Shown: positions 38,012-50,472, counted from the first letter of the stretch. The stretch is 64,000 nt of DNA from Novosphingobium sp. EMRT-2 (GCF_005145025.1 NZ_CP039695.1:3457501-3521500), one strand, 5' to 3'. Numbers and translations: made by a program. The notes: generated by a model from the sequence alone, not told the origin.

Positions 38012-38689
38012 CTAGCCCAGCACACCGTCGCGGGCAAGCGCGTCGAGCCATTCGGAAAAGTCATCGATGACCAGGTCGATCGCGGCGGGGTCCATTGCGC
38101 GGTCGCCCCATTCGGTCGCGAGATCGAGCCACACCGTCTGCATGCCCAGCGCCTTGGCCGGGGCGAGATTGCGGGCCGAATCCTCGACGAAGACCGCGCG
38201 CTCGGGAACGATGCCGAATGCCTCGATCACGCCGTGGTAGGCGGACGGTTCCGGCTTGGGCCGGTAGTTCATGGCGTGGATGTCCCACATGCCGTCGAAG
38301 CAATCCGACAGGTCGAGCGCGGCCAGCACCTTTTCGGCATAGGGCGCATCGCCATTGGTGAACACGATCTTGCGGCCGGGCAGGCGCGTGATTCGGTCCG
38401 CCAGCCGGGGCGCGGAGGCCAGAGGAGTCATGTCGATGTCGTGGACGAACTCGAGGAATTCGTAAGGCGAAACCTCGTGATAGTGCATCAGGCCCGAAAG
38501 CGTGGTGCCGTGATCGTGGAAGTAGAGCTTCTGCACGCGCCGCGCCTCGTCGTCGTCGCAGCCCAGCAGGTTGGCGATATACGCGCCCATGCGATGATCG
38601 ATCTGGTCGAACATGCGGGTGGTGGCCGGGTAAAGCGTGTTGTCGAGATCGAACAACCAGCAATCGACGATGGAGGGATCGAAAACCAT
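38012..38689 (-). CDS. HAD-family pyrimidine 5'-nucleotidase-like phosphatase
   Basis: 225-aa HAD-superfamily hydrolase. Motif I is DLDNTLYP (about residues 14-21), motif II is FTNGD, the Lys of motif III lies in RPKPEPSAY, and motif IV is FVEDSARN. The DLDNTLYP version is typical of the Sdt1/Phm8-like pyrimidine 5'-nucleotidase group, so UMP or CMP are plausible substrates. It lies upstream of dapD on the same strand. Confidence 0.85.
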   Translation of the reverse strand: MVFDPSIVDCWLFDLDNTLYPATTRMFDQIDHRMGAYIANLLGCDDDEARRVQKLYFHDHGTTLSGLMHYHEVSPYEFLEFVHDIDMTPLASAPRLADRITRLPGRKIVFTNGDAPYAEKVLAALDLSDCFDGMWDIHAMNYRPKPEPSAYHGVIEAFGIVPERAVFVEDSARNLAPAKALGMQTVWLDLATEWGDRAMDPAAIDLVIDDFSEWLDALARDGVLG

Positions 38690-38721
38690 GGCGCCGCTCT
38701 AACAGCGAAGCACGTTGGCCC

Positions 38722-39885
38722 CTAGGGTTTTGGTGAGAGCTTGCGCAGTTTCGCGTCCTTGCCGTCCTCCAGCAGCCAGATCGTGCCGTCCGGCGCTTCC
38801 CTTATCTCGCGCAGGCGGTGGTCCAGCGGATAGCGCTCCACTTCGCGGGCGCTTTCGCCATCGATGGCCACGCGGACCAGCGCTTCCGACCCCAGCGCCG
38901 CGATCAGTGCCTGGCCCTTCCACGCCGGGAAGGCCTTGCCCGAATAGAAGATGAAATCGCCCGGCGCGATCACCGGGTTCCAGCTGACCGCCGGGGCGGC
39001 GAACTCGGGGCGCGTGGCATGGCGCGGGATCGGGCGGCCGTCATAGTGATCGCCGTTGGACACGATCGGCCAGCCATAGTTCTGCCCCGGCTTGATGAGG
39101 TTCAGTTCGTCGCCGCCGGCCGGGCCGTGTTCGAGATCCCACAGCCGGCCCTGCGCATCGAACTGCAGGCCCAGCACGTTGCGGTGGCCGTAGGACCATA
39201 TCTGCGCGGAAACGCCACCACGGTCGGCGAACGGGTTGCCGGGGGCGGGCGAGCCATCGGGCAGCAGGCGGATGATCTTGCCCAGATTGACGCCCAGGTC
39301 CTGCGCCGGATCGAACTTCTGCCGTTCACCCGAGGAGAGGAACAGGTACTGGCCATCGGGCGAGAAGGCGATGCGGTGCGAATAGTGCCCCCGGCCGGTC
39401 ACCTTGGGCGCCTGCCGCCAGATCACCTGCAATCCTTCCAGCCGGGGCTTGCCGCCTTCGGTCACCAGCTTCGCCCGCCCGACCGCCGCGCCGCGCGTGT
39501 CGTTGGTGCCGGCTTCGGCCCAGCTCAGGTAGATCATGCCGGTGGTGGAGAAATCGGGCGCCAGCACCACATCGCCCAGGCCGCCCTGTCCGCCGTAATC
39601 GACCGCGGGAACGCCGGCGACGTCCAGCACCGACCCGCTCGCCTGCCACAGCTTAAGCTTGCCCGCGCGTTCCGTAACGAGCGCCGAAGCCGCGCCGGGC
39701 AGGAAGGCCATGGCCCAGGGTTCGTCGAACGTGGCAACGTCTGTCACCGTGAACGGCTCCGACCCGGCGGGAACCTCGTGCGGCGCGGGATCGTGCGTCG
39801 CATCTTTCTGGGCCGAAATCGGCGAACCGCAGCTTGCGAGGACGAGGGCGAGGGGCGATAGGGCGGAGAGGATCGTTCTGCTCAT
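38722..39885 (-). CDS. PQQ-dependent aldose sugar dehydrogenase-like lipoprotein
   Basis: 387-aa exported beta-propeller. The N-terminus has a lipobox (LVLASC, Cys19). The core has the soluble-glucose-dehydrogenase/YliI features: GGQGGLGDV, HYSHRIAFSPDGQYLF, NLGKIIRLLPDGS, SYGHRNVLGLQFD and ELNLIKPGQNYGWP. Related enzymes oxidise aldoses in the periplasm with PQQ. No PQQ synthesis genes are in the window, so whether it is active as holoenzyme is unknown. The start is taken at ATG 39885; ATG 39903 is an alternative. Its start lies within a few bases of the divergent rnhB start. Confidence 0.85.
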   Translation of the reverse strand: MSRTILSALSPLALVLASCGSPISAQKDATHDPAPHEVPAGSEPFTVTDVATFDEPWAMAFLPGAASALVTERAGKLKLWQASGSVLDVAGVPAVDYGGQGGLGDVVLAPDFSTTGMIYLSWAEAGTNDTRGAAVGRAKLVTEGGKPRLEGLQVIWRQAPKVTGRGHYSHRIAFSPDGQYLFLSSGERQKFDPAQDLGVNLGKIIRLLPDGSPAPGNPFADRGGVSAQIWSYGHRNVLGLQFDAQGRLWDLEHGPAGGDELNLIKPGQNYGWPIVSNGDHYDGRPIPRHATRPEFAAPAVSWNPVIAPGDFIFYSGKAFPAWKGQALIAALGSEALVRVAIDGESAREVERYPLDHRLREIREAPDGTIWLLEDGKDAKLRKLSPKP

Positions 39886-39895
39886 GCCGTCATCA

Positions 39896-41858
<1,963 letters not shown>

Positions 41859-41890
41859 GGCGCGGATCGGGCTGTCCTAGGGCGTAAGCC

Positions 41891-43000
41891 ATGGTCCAGA
41901 AGCTCTATATCCGTCCGATCGCGTTCGCTGAGAGTCCGCAGAGCGAGGAGGGCGAGGCTGTCCGGCTGGCCGGCGGGCTGGTCTATGCCAGCCGTTTCGC
42001 GCTGCTGGTGCGCGAGGGAGCGCGGCTGGTATCGCGGCGGCGGCTGTCCGTGCCGGAAATGGCGGACGCGCTGACGGCGCTGCCCGATGCACTGGCGCGC
42101 GAAGGCGAAGCGCAATGGGCGGCCTTGCGGCAGGCCCACGCGCCGCTCCAGTGCGGGGTGCGCACGATCCGGCTCGATCAGCCGCAGGTCATGGGCATTC
42201 TCAACGTCACCCCCGACAGCTTTTCGGACGGCGGCAAGTTCCTCGACAAGCCCGATGCGGCGATCGAACACGCATCGGCCATGCTCGAAGCGGGTGCGGC
42301 GATCATCGACGTCGGCGGGGAATCCACCCGCCCCGGCGCGGCGGCGGTGTGGGAAGGGGACGAGGCCAAGCGCGTGGTCCCGGTGATCGAGCGGCTGGCC
42401 GGATCGGGCGCGGCGGTCTCCATCGACAGCCGCCGTTCCACCGTGATCGAGGCGGCGCTGGCCGCTGGCGCGCATATCGTGAACGACGTGTCGGCGCTGC
42501 GTCACGATCCCCGCTCGATCGAGATCGTCGCGCGCAGCGGCGTGCCCGTGGTGCTGATGCACGCGCCGGGCGGGGCCGACGATCTTCACGCCGATGGCGC
42601 TTATGCGGATGTCGTGCTCGACGTGTTCGACGATCTGCGCGAACGGCGCGATGCGGCGCTGGCGGCGGGCATCGCGCGCGAGAAAATTCTGCTCGATCCG
42701 GGCATCGGCTTTGGCAAGACGCTGGCGGAGAACCTTGCGCTGATCAACGCGCTGCCGCTGTTCCATGCCCTGGGCCAGCCGATCCTGTTCGGCGCCAGCC
42801 GCAAGCGCATGATCGGCGCCCTGTCGAACGAGGCACCGGCGCACCAGCGCATGGGCGGTTCGCTGGCGGTTGCGTTGAAGGCCATCGATGCCGGCGCGCA
42901 ACTCGTGCGGGTGCATGACGTGGCGGAAACGGCGCAGGCCTTCCGCATCTGGCGCGGGCTGCGCGATGCCGCGCTGACCGATTTTTCGCAGATGATCTGA
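41891..43000 (+). CDS. folP: Dihydropteroate synthase with N-terminal extension
   Basis: Joins p-aminobenzoate to dihydropterin pyrophosphate in folate synthesis; the target of sulfonamides. The pterin-binding signatures are GILNVTPDSFSDGG (102-115) and GGESTRPGA, with the later SIDSRR, VNDVSAL, DPGIGFGKT and GASRKR. At 369 aa it is longer than the usual 270-290 because of about 95 N-terminal residues with their own secondary-structure pattern, a layout I associate with sphingomonads. It lies 32 bases after ccrM and probably shares its transcript. Confidence 0.93.
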   Translation: MVQKLYIRPIAFAESPQSEEGEAVRLAGGLVYASRFALLVREGARLVSRRRLSVPEMADALTALPDALAREGEAQWAALRQAHAPLQCGVRTIRLDQPQVMGILNVTPDSFSDGGKFLDKPDAAIEHASAMLEAGAAIIDVGGESTRPGAAAVWEGDEAKRVVPVIERLAGSGAAVSIDSRRSTVIEAALAAGAHIVNDVSALRHDPRSIEIVARSGVPVVLMHAPGGADDLHADGAYADVVLDVFDDLRERRDAALAAGIAREKILLDPGIGFGKTLAENLALINALPLFHALGQPILFGASRKRMIGALSNEAPAHQRMGGSLAVALKAIDAGAQLVRVHDVAETAQAFRIWRGLRDAALTDFSQMI

Positions 43001-43078
43001 ACCGGCGGGCAGGGGCGGGGCGTCCGGGCTGGCGATGCGCCCTTGCGCTTGCCGCACACGGCGGTCCAAGGGAGGATG

Positions 43079-43639
43079 ATGGCCCTGATCCTGTTCAACA
43101 AGCCCTATGGCGTCCTGTGCCAGTTCACCGATGAAAGCACCGGCCCCGAACGGCCGACGCTGGCCGTCTATATCGACCGGCCGGGCTTCTACCCGGCGGG
43201 CCGGCTCGACCGCGACAGCGAGGGGCTGTTGCTGCTCACCGACGATGGGCGACTGCAGGCGCGGATCGCCGATCCGCGTTTCAAGATGCCCAAGACCTAT
43301 CTCGTCCAGGTGGAAGGCGAACCCGACGCGGCGGCGCTGCAGGCGTTGCGCCGTGGCGTGCGGCTGAAGGACGGCCCGACCTTGCCGGCCGAGGTCGAAC
43401 GCATCGATGACCCTGCCCTGTGGCCGCGCGATCCTCCGGTTCGCTTCCGCAAGAGCGTGCCCGATTGCTGGCTACGCCTGACGATCCGCGAAGGGCGCAA
43501 CCGCCAGGTGCGCCGCATGACGGCCGCGGTCGGACATCCAACGCTGCGTCTGGTGCGCTGGCGGATCGGCGATTGGACGCTCGACGGTCTGGCGCCGGGG
43601 CACTGGCGCGATGCCGCCATGCCTGAAAAGGGAAGGTGA
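43079..43639 (+). CDS. rluE: 23S rRNA pseudouridine synthase, RluE-like
   Basis: 186-aa RsuA/RluB/E/F-type pseudouridine synthase without an S4 domain. The catalytic aspartate is Asp44 in [16 protein letters not shown] and GRNRQVRRM follow. The short form lacking S4 points to RluE (U2457 of 23S rRNA in E. coli numbering), an inference by length. ATG 43079 and 43076 are both possible, closely behind GGGAGG. Confidence 0.87.
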   Translation: MALILFNKPYGVLCQFTDESTGPERPTLAVYIDRPGFYPAGRLDRDSEGLLLLTDDGRLQARIADPRFKMPKTYLVQVEGEPDAAALQALRRGVRLKDGPTLPAEVERIDDPALWPRDPPVRFRKSVPDCWLRLTIREGRNRQVRRMTAAVGHPTLRLVRWRIGDWTLDGLAPGHWRDAAMPEKGR

Positions 43640-43691
43640 CCTTCGCGATCCCGAACGCGCCTGAACCGGACGGCAGGCGCGAATTTGAACG

Positions 43692-44541
43692 TCAGGCTGC
43701 TCTTGCCAGCCTGCGCAGGGTCTGCGGGGGTTGGCCATATTGGCGCATGAACGCTTCGCGCATGCGGCGAATGTCGACGAAGCCGGCCTCCCGCGCGATC
43801 TGGTCCATGGGGTGCCGCGTCTCCTCGATCATCAGCCGCGCCGACTCCAGACGCATCTGTTCGACCGCCTTGGCCGGAGTCTGGCCGGTTTCGGCACGGA
43901 AGGCGCGCGCGAACTGGCGGGGCGAGAGGGCTGCGACCTCGGCCAGCTCCTCCACTGTCAGCGGATTGGCGAGATTGGCCTTGGCGAAGATCACCGCCTT
44001 CTGGATGCGGTCGCTGCTGGGGGCGAGCTCGAGCAGTTCGGAGTGCTGTGACTGCCCCCCGGCGCGGCGGTGGTGCATGACGAGCCGGCGGGCGATGGCG
44101 CCTGCCACGTCACGCCCCAGATCCTTCTCGATCAGCGCCACCGCAAGATCGAGCCCGGCGGTGAGGCCGGCTGATGTCCAGACTGCGCCCTCGTTGATGA
44201 AGATGCGATCGTCCTCGACGCGGACGTTCGGGAAGTCCTCGCGCATCTGGCGGGCATAGGACCAGTGCGTGGTGGCGCGGTGGCCATCGAGCAGGCCCAT
44301 CTGCCCGAGCAGGAACGCGCCGGTGCAGAGCCCTGCCACGCGGCGTGATTCGCGGGCCATCGTGCGCAGCGTTTCGAGCGTCGCTTCGTCCTGCCGTGGC
44401 GGGGGCGTAAGCCCGGCGAGCAGCAGCAGCGTATCGACCTGTCCGACTTCGGCAAGCGGCACCGTGGGCACGGCAAAGCCGCTGGACGAGGTGACCGGGC
44501 CGCCACGCACCGAGGCTATCGAGAGCGTGTAGTAGTCCTCT
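43692..44541 (-). pseudogene. GlxA-type AraC regulator, 5' end lost at the IS21-type element
   Basis: The gene encodes the later part of a DJ-1/PfpI-like domain (LLLAGLTPPPR..., CTGAFLLGQMGLLDG, THWSYARQM, AGLDLAVALIE) followed by an AraC helix-turn-helix region (LTVEELAEVAALSPRQFARAFRAETG and RRMREAFMRQYGQPPQ). The reading frame continues leftward into the insertion boundary at 44541 as EDYYTLSIAS, so roughly the first 50-60 residues of the sensor domain are missing. A GTG at 44510 could start a shortened protein with an intact DNA-binding domain, expressed by read-through from the element. Such regulators usually sense amides, aldehydes or amino-acid-like signals. Confidence 0.85.
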
Positions 44542-44570
44542 TGTTGAGTTGCACTGAGAAGTGACCCGGG
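44542..44570. repeat. IS21-type terminal inverted repeat, istB-side end
   Basis: 29 bases beginning TGTTGAGTTGCACTGAG and ending GACCCGGG. They match the other end (47002-47030) exactly as the reverse complement. Confidence 0.95.
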
Positions 44571-44630
44571 ATTTTCATTGAGAAGTGACCCGGGTGGGCG
44601 TGGATGATGTGCTGCCTGCGACGAGCAGGG

Positions 44631-45410
44631 TCAAGCGGGTGATTTGTCCTTTCTGGATTTTGGGGCGGCGGAACTGGCTCTGAAGCGGAAGCTGTCATTG
44701 CCGGTTTCAAGGATATGGCAATGATGCGTGAGGCGATCCAGCAGGGCGGTGGTCATTTTGGCATCGCCAAAGATACTGGACCACTCGCTGAAGCTCAGGT
44801 TGGTGGTGATAACAACGCTGGTCCGCTCATAGAGTTTGCTGAGCAGATGGAACAGCATGGCCCCGCCTGAAGGGCTGAAGGGTAGATATCCCAGCTCATC
44901 AAGGATGACGAGGTCGAGGCGCAACAGACGCTCGGCCAACTGGCCCGCTCTGTTTGCGGCCTTTTCCTGCTCCAACGCATTGACCAGATCGACGGTGGAG
45001 AAGAAGCGGATCTTTTTGCGGTGATGCTCAACCGCCTGGACGCCCAAAGCCGTCGCGATGTGGCTTTTGCCGGTGCCTGGTCCGCCGATCAGTACGACGT
45101 TGTCGGCGCTATCCATAAAGTCACCACGGTGAAGTTGACGCACGAGCGCCTCGTTGACCTCACTGACGGCAAAGTCGAAGCCTGCCAGATCCTTGTAGGC
45201 CGGGAACCGGGCTGCCTTGATCTGGTAAGCAATGGACCTGACCTCCCGCTCGGACATCTCCGCCTTGAGAAGCTGTGAGAGGATCGGAACGGCAGCATCA
45301 AAGGCTGGCGCGCCCTGCTCGATCAGATCACCAGCGGCTTGCGCCATGCCATACATTTTGAGGCCACGTAGCATGACAACCACAGCGGCGCTGGCCGGAT
45401 CATGACGCAT
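44631..45410 (-). CDS. istB: IS21 helper ATPase IstB
   Basis: 259-aa AAA+ ATPase that helps the IstA transposase choose and join target DNA. The Walker A motif is GGPGTGKS (109-116) and Walker B is [13 protein letters not shown]. The arginine-finger region [25 protein letters not shown] is present. ATG 45410 overlaps the istA stop by 11 bases. Full length and apparently intact. Confidence 0.95.
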   Translation of the reverse strand: MRHDPASAAVVVMLRGLKMYGMAQAAGDLIEQGAPAFDAAVPILSQLLKAEMSEREVRSIAYQIKAARFPAYKDLAGFDFAVSEVNEALVRQLHRGDFMDSADNVVLIGGPGTGKSHIATALGVQAVEHHRKKIRFFSTVDLVNALEQEKAANRAGQLAERLLRLDLVILDELGYLPFSPSGGAMLFHLLSKLYERTSVVITTNLSFSEWSSIFGDAKMTTALLDRLTHHCHILETGNDSFRFRASSAAPKSRKDKSPA

Positions 45411-46929
45411 GGCGTAACGCCCTCAGCGTGTCGTAGCGTTCGACATCGGCAACAGGCTCCTGGGCGAGGCGCAGGGCCTGCGGGGCATCGATTGGGGATG
45501 CCGGTGGAGCCTTGCCATCGATCAGGCGGTGCAGAACATTGAGGATGTGGGTTTTGGTCGGCACCCCAGCTTCGAGGGCCAGTTCGACGGCGCTGAGCAC
45601 AGCCTGTTCGTTATGCTGTAGAACAAGGGCGAGGATTTCGACCATCTCCCTGTCACCACCGAGCCGCTTGAGCAGATGCCCCTGCAGTTGCCGGAAGGCT
45701 TCGGGCATTTCGAGGAATGGCGCCCCATTGCGCAAAGCGCCAGGCTTGCGCTGAACAACTGCCAGATAGTGCCGCCAGTCATAGATCGTCTGCCCCGGCT
45801 TCTGGTGAGAACGGTCGATAATCCGGTTGTGCTCGCACAAGATTTGCCCCTCGGCCGCGATGACCAACCGATCAGGATAGACCCGCAGGCTCACTGGCCG
45901 GTTCGCAAAGGATGCAGGAACGCTATAGCGATTGCGCTCGAACGCGATCAGGCAGGTCGGCGACACGCGCTTGGTATGTTCGACAAAGCCATCGAAGGCC
46001 CGCCCCATCGGCATCAGGCTGATAATCTCAACGGCGTGCACATCGGCAACTGTGCCGGGGAGGACGCCATGCTGGATTTCTCCCCATTGTGCGATGCACC
46101 GCTCTTCCAACCAGGCATTGAGGGCATCAAGATCTGGGAAGTTGGGCATTGGCTGCCATAACCGTCGACGCGCATCCTGAACGTTTTTCTCGACCTGACC
46201 TTTCTCCCAGCCTGAGGCCGGATTGCAAAAATCCGTTTCGAACAGGTAGTGGCTGGCCATGGCAGCGAACCGCGCATTGACCTGTCGGACTTTGCCCTGG
46301 CCGATCCGGTCTACAGCCGTCTTCATATTGTCGAATATTCCACGCTGAGGCACGCCGCCCAGCACCCGGAAGGCCTGCGTCAGTGCGTCGAACAACATCT
46401 CGTGCGTTTGCAGCAGATAGGCTCGCGTGATGAACGCCCGACTGTGGGAGAGCTTGGTATGGGCCACCTGCAGCTTGGTAGGCCGGCCATTCAGAAGGGC
46501 GTAATCTTCACTCCAATCGAACTGAAAGGCCTCACCGGGCTGGAAGATCAGCGGTACGAATGTGCCGCGCCCACTGGTTTGCTTTTCATATTGGCGTTCG
46601 GTCTTCCACGAGCGGGCGAAGGCGGCAACACGGCTGTATGATCCCTCGTAGCCCAGCTTAACCAGATCTGCATGTAGCTGCTTGGCTGTTCGCTTCTGTT
46701 TGCGCGACTTGCCAGATTCCACCCGCAGCCACGTCGTCAGTTTTTCTGCAAACTGATCAAGCTTGCTCGGCCGTTTGGGAACCTTGAACGTCGGCTCCAC
46801 CGCGTCATCGCGCAGATATTTGCGGATCGTGTTGCGCGATAATCCAGTCCGCCGCCGGATCTCGCGAATGGGGATGCCTTGCCGAAAATGCCAGCGGCGG
46901 ATCACACTGAGTAGGTCCATGTCGATCAC
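45400..46929 (-). CDS. istA: IS21 transposase IstA
   Basis: 509-aa DDE transposase. An N-terminal helix-turn-helix ([19 protein letters not shown]) is followed by the RNase H-like core, with [10 protein letters not shown] for the first acid, [11 protein letters not shown] for the second and [14 protein letters not shown] for the third. GTG 46929 is chosen because AGGAGG lies seven bases upstream; ATG 46920 is in frame. No internal stop or frameshift is visible, so the element may still be mobile. Confidence 0.95.
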   Translation of the reverse strand: MIDMDLLSVIRRWHFRQGIPIREIRRRTGLSRNTIRKYLRDDAVEPTFKVPKRPSKLDQFAEKLTTWLRVESGKSRKQKRTAKQLHADLVKLGYEGSYSRVAAFARSWKTERQYEKQTSGRGTFVPLIFQPGEAFQFDWSEDYALLNGRPTKLQVAHTKLSHSRAFITRAYLLQTHEMLFDALTQAFRVLGGVPQRGIFDNMKTAVDRIGQGKVRQVNARFAAMASHYLFETDFCNPASGWEKGQVEKNVQDARRRLWQPMPNFPDLDALNAWLEERCIAQWGEIQHGVLPGTVADVHAVEIISLMPMGRAFDGFVEHTKRVSPTCLIAFERNRYSVPASFANRPVSLRVYPDRLVIAAEGQILCEHNRIIDRSHQKPGQTIYDWRHYLAVVQRKPGALRNGAPFLEMPEAFRQLQGHLLKRLGGDREMVEILALVLQHNEQAVLSAVELALEAGVPTKTHILNVLHRLIDGKAPPASPIDAPQALRLAQEPVADVERYDTLRALRHAS

Positions 46930-47001
46930 TCCGATGCCTCCTGACTGTCAGCCAGGGGCGAGGAAAACATGGGTCAATTCTCAGTGAAAACTTATAACCC
47001 T

Positions 47002-47030
47002 CCCGGGTCACTTCTCAGTGCAACTCAACA
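47002..47030. repeat. IS21-type terminal inverted repeat, istA-side end
   Basis: Exact reverse complement of 44542-44570. The sensor gene reading frame is cut directly at base 47031. Confidence 0.95.
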
Positions 47031-49144
47031 GCTTGGCGATCCCGGCCAGCATCGACCCAATCATTGTCACCCGGAGAGAGCCGGTAGCGATATCGATTGG
47101 CGTTGGTGTCGGTCAGGCTGAGCGCGCTGTAGTCGATTTCAATTCGCGTTGTGCCAACCGGTAGCCGAATTGCACCGCCGCGCGGATCGTATCGTACCCC
47201 GCTCGAAGCGAGGGAGCGGATCACTATCGGCGGTGGCAGGCGGTTATGGCGCAGACGCTCGGGGTCGATCCAAGCCAGGCCGTGATTGGTCGCGAACCAC
47301 AACCGTCCGCTCGCATCCTGCACGATGTCGTTCGTGTCGAGCGTGTTCGATCGCGCGGCAAGTCCAACCTCATAACCGAACCTATCAAAGTCGAGAGGTA
47401 TTCCCGGTTTGCGAAAGGCTTCGTCGAGATTGGCGTCGGCAAAGCGGGCTATCCCTTGCGTGCCGATCACCCAGGTGAAACCGTCGCCCGCACGGCGAAT
47501 GCCGGTCAGCCCGGCGAAGATCGGATACGTTTGCTCGGTAAGTGCCGAGAGCCGACCGCCTTGATATCGACCAAGCCCCTTTTGGGCCGCTTGAAAGAGG
47601 ATGTCTCCCTGCGGGATCAATCCGTTGATGACGCCGATGCGGCCCTTGGACGTTGGCCAGAGCATGGCTTCTTTGCCGTCCTGAAGGTGGATCACCCCAT
47701 AAAAGGTGCGAGCAGCGAAAAGTCCCCCCTTTGGATCAGCGGCCAGATGGACAAAGCGTCCGACCTCCTTGGCGCCCGCACCGGTTGCCGACACCAGGTG
47801 CGAGCCATCGACACGGTATAGGTGGTCCATACCGCTCCAGAACGTTCCGTCCTTCTCACGCGCGCACGTGATCGTAAGCGGCCCCGAAACCGGCTGGACA
47901 CGCGCCACTCTGCCGGCGCTTGTGAGCGTCAGATGGAAGGCGCCAGCCATCGTCACGACGAAGAGTTGCTGTTCATCTCCGCAGATCACGCCGATCGAGG
48001 GTTTGCGGAAGATGAGCTCTGGTTCGGCAAGATCCCGGCCTGCGCGGTAGACCCCTGAGAGACCGGCGAAAAATACGTGGTGGGTCAGTGGGCCACCTGC
48101 AAAACCGGTAACCATCGGTTCCCTTGATTTCGGCTGCACGACATTGCTCGGCGCAAGACGCTCAAGGCCAAACTCGGTGCCAATCCAGATGTTGCCCTCT
48201 CGGTCCTCGAATATGCAGAGCGCAATTGGGGCTGGAACGCCTCCTGGGCCATGCGCGCGTTCGGCGGGAGCGAACCCCCCGTCTGACAGCTGCCTAAAGC
48301 GTGCGACGCCCTGATCCTCGCCGGCCAGCCAGAACGATCCGTCCCTGTCGCGCAGCATGGCCCGATGGATATGTGGCGTGTTTACGCCGCCAACTTTGAT
48401 CGCCGCCTTGTTGCGTGAGCGATCAAGGGGTCTCAAGCCATGATCGTCGCCCAGCCAGAGCGTCCCATTTCTACTCAAGGCGATCACCGAGAATTCAGTC
48501 GCCGGCAGATTCGTCGGCTCGAACTGCTTTGCCCCGGGCGCCAGTCGAAGGATTTGCGGCGTAGTGGCGAGATATATGCTCCCGTCCGACGCGGGGAAAA
48601 GGACGCCCGATTCCACGGTCCTGATTCTCTCATTTGCCCCCAGTTTAGACCAGCGGCCGTTGGCGTAGCGGGACACAATCGCGAAGCCATTGCTGTCGAC
48701 GGAAACCCAGATTGCTCCGTCGCGTCCCTCGACGATGTTGACTACGCCGCCAACCGGTTTCGAGGGATTGGCGTTGCGCAATCGCCCTCCACGCACCACG
48801 CCAACGCCACCATAATCGTATCCGACCCATATTTCGCCGTTTCGCGCTGCCAGAAGAGCGGTCACCTGAAGCGAGCGCAGGGGATCGACGTCTGCGGGCT
48901 TGATCCGCTCGAACCGTACGCCATCGAAGCGATAAAGGCCGGTCGAGGTTCCGAGCCACAGAAACCCGTCGGGACCTTGCGCAATGGCACGGATGTTCCC
49001 TGGCGCGCCGTCGCCCAAGCCCCAGGTGGTGTGCCGATATTGATCGATGGCCCGGGCAGGATCGAGTGCGCAGGCAGGCGTGGGCATCAACAGGAGAAGT
49101 AATGGAAGCAGCAGCGCCAGGCCCAGTCCGCAACACCGGCGCAT
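47031..49144 (-). pseudogene. Beta-propeller sensor (histidine) kinase gene, 3' part lost at the IS21-type element
   Basis: About 704 native codons remain. A signal peptide (LALLLPLLLLLMPTPACA) is followed by two-component regulator propeller repeats such as GPDGFLWLGTSTGLYRFDG and ARNGEIWVGYDYGG, a full propeller, and the start of a Y_Y_Y domain (NRYRYRLSPGDNDWVDAG). Here the gene hits the IS, which adds five codons and a stop (frame ends 47015). In this family a membrane span and a histidine-kinase region, or a GGDEF or HTH domain, should follow. They are gone, so signalling is almost surely lost. The start (ATG 49144 or TTG 49183) is uncertain. Confidence 0.85.
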
Positions 49145-49376
49145 CCAGTTCGTGATTGCTTTTACTCCGACCGGTTTACCCAAACGAGCACCAACGTGCC
49201 CTTCGCAACCCCCAAACCCGTTGATTCAACAGCGAAGCGCGAACTGCGTCAAGCCCTACTCGTTCGAGTGAAACTCACCCCACTTTTGGGGGGGCGATAA
49301 TCTTCCGATCCGGGCTACCGTCGGCACGCTAACGGCTCCATCCTCACCGCGACCAAACTCGCCCTGGGACGTAAAA

Positions 49377-49958
49377 ATGTACCAGAATGTGCGGATCATA
49401 CCGATACAGCGACAGGTTTCGCTGGAGACCATGTCTTCCATCGTGCGTGAAATTCGCCAGACTCTCGAAGGGAATCCAGCACTGGCGCGACTTCATTTGG
49501 ACAGGCTCAGCGCTGCGCTGAAACTCAACCTGTCCCGCGATCCGATCGAGGATGCGTTGCTTGCCGCGCGGCCGCCATTACCCGCTGGCCCGGCGAGACG
49601 GGGGTTGGCGGATTGGCAACTTCGGCGCGTAACCGAACATATCGAGCAACACCTCGACACACCAATAACGAGCGACGCTCTTGCCGGATCGATCAACGTA
49701 AGCACGGGGCATTTCTTCCGCGCCTTCAAAGCAGCGGTCGGTGAGACTCCTCACCATTATGTCATCCGCCAGCGGCTTCGTCGCGCGCAGATCCTTATGC
49801 TGGAGACGGATGACCCTTTGTCGAATATCGCTTCGGCCTGTGGGCTCACCGACCAAGCGCACCTGACCCGCCTGTTTCGGCGCTTCATCGGAACCACACC
49901 GCTGGCCTGGCGCCGCAAATGGCACTGTCTCGGTGATGATCGTCGGCTGAATAATTGA
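49377..49958 (+). CDS. AraC-family transcriptional regulator
   Basis: 193-aa protein with a C-terminal AraC/XylS double helix-turn-helix: ITSDALAGSINVSTGHFFRAFKAAVG and DDPLSNIASACGLTDQAHLTRLFRRFIGTTP. The N-terminal 80 residues do not match a known ligand-binding domain and are rich in Arg and Leu. ATG 49377 is used; ATG 49431 is possible. The upstream 190 bases are non-coding. Because it sits between the cut sensor gene and a response-regulator gene, it may belong to the same regulatory group. Confidence 0.82.
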   Translation: MYQNVRIIPIQRQVSLETMSSIVREIRQTLEGNPALARLHLDRLSAALKLNLSRDPIEDALLAARPPLPAGPARRGLADWQLRRVTEHIEQHLDTPITSDALAGSINVSTGHFFRAFKAAVGETPHHYVIRQRLRRAQILMLETDDPLSNIASACGLTDQAHLTRLFRRFIGTTPLAWRRKWHCLGDDRRLNN

Positions 49959-50119
49959 TAGCCTGATCCAATTTCAGTCACACCTCGACATGATAGGCCG
50001 CGCGTCCACTGCAATATCCGACCACACGATCCGGCGAAGGGTGGACCCGAAGGTACGGCACGAGAGAGTAGAGAACGTGTCGTCATACGAGCAGGCTCCA
50101 TCGTAACGTAAACTTCCCC

Positions 50120-50472
50120 ATGGTGAACGTCGATGCCACGTGCGCGAGCCTCGATCTGCTTGTCGTGGGCATCTTTGAGGACATGCCCACGAACCGCGCT
50201 TGCGGCGGCGCGCACAAGGTTGATGAGCTGCCGGGAGGAACGCTGGCACTCTGCGCGCCGGCGGCGTCTTCAATGGCAAAGTCGGTGAGACGCTGACTTT
50301 GACGAAGACGCCGCTTCTCTTGCATGCGCGCGCCATTCTTCTGACGAGTCTGGGTTCCGGACCAGAGGTCTGTCGAGACCATAGCGAGGCCCTGGGTGAG
50401 GCGGCTGTCCGTCACGCGATGCGGCTCGAAGCGAGTTCGGTTGCATCCTTGTTGGGCCGATTTGAGCGATAG
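50120..50472 (+). pseudogene. Frameshifted M17 leucyl-aminopeptidase N-terminal-domain gene
   Basis: Two frames together give one recognisable domain. From ATG 50120: ASLDLLVVGIFED...VDELPGG (to about 50240). From about 50245, in another frame: LRAGGVFNGKVGETLTLTKTP...ARAILLTSLGSG, ending at the stop 50470-50472. This mirrors the N-terminal domain of PepA-type leucyl aminopeptidases (ACIVVGVFE..., RRGELEGKPGQTLLL..., ERILLIGCG). The catalytic C-terminal domain is absent, so it was probably a stand-alone N-domain protein before the frameshift. It is a decayed gene; the stretch 49959-50119 before it holds nothing recognisable. Confidence 0.6.

Larger units (their letters stand above)
44542..47030 (-). 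mobile_element. IS21-family insertion sequence, intact
   Basis: A 2,489-bp element bounded by 29-bp perfect terminal inverted repeats (44542-44570 and 47002-47030, both starting TGTTGAGTTGCACTGAG). Internal copies of the end sequence (TTTTCATTGAGAAGTGACCC near 44573 and a variant near 46972-46989) are the extra transposase-binding repeats typical of IS21. It encodes istA and istB in the classic order with an 11-base overlap. No matching 4-8 bp direct repeat is seen at the borders (left CCTCT, right GCTTG). Confidence 0.93.

Noticed and set aside
43692..44510. The GlxA-type frame from GTG 44510 as a complete gene
   Set aside because: The frame continues without a start to the IS border, and the sensor domain lacks its first strands, so it is a truncated gene.
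47015..49183. The propeller protein as a complete 722-residue gene
   Set aside because: Its last five codons belong to the IS end and the Y_Y_Y domain is cut, so the natural C-terminus is missing.
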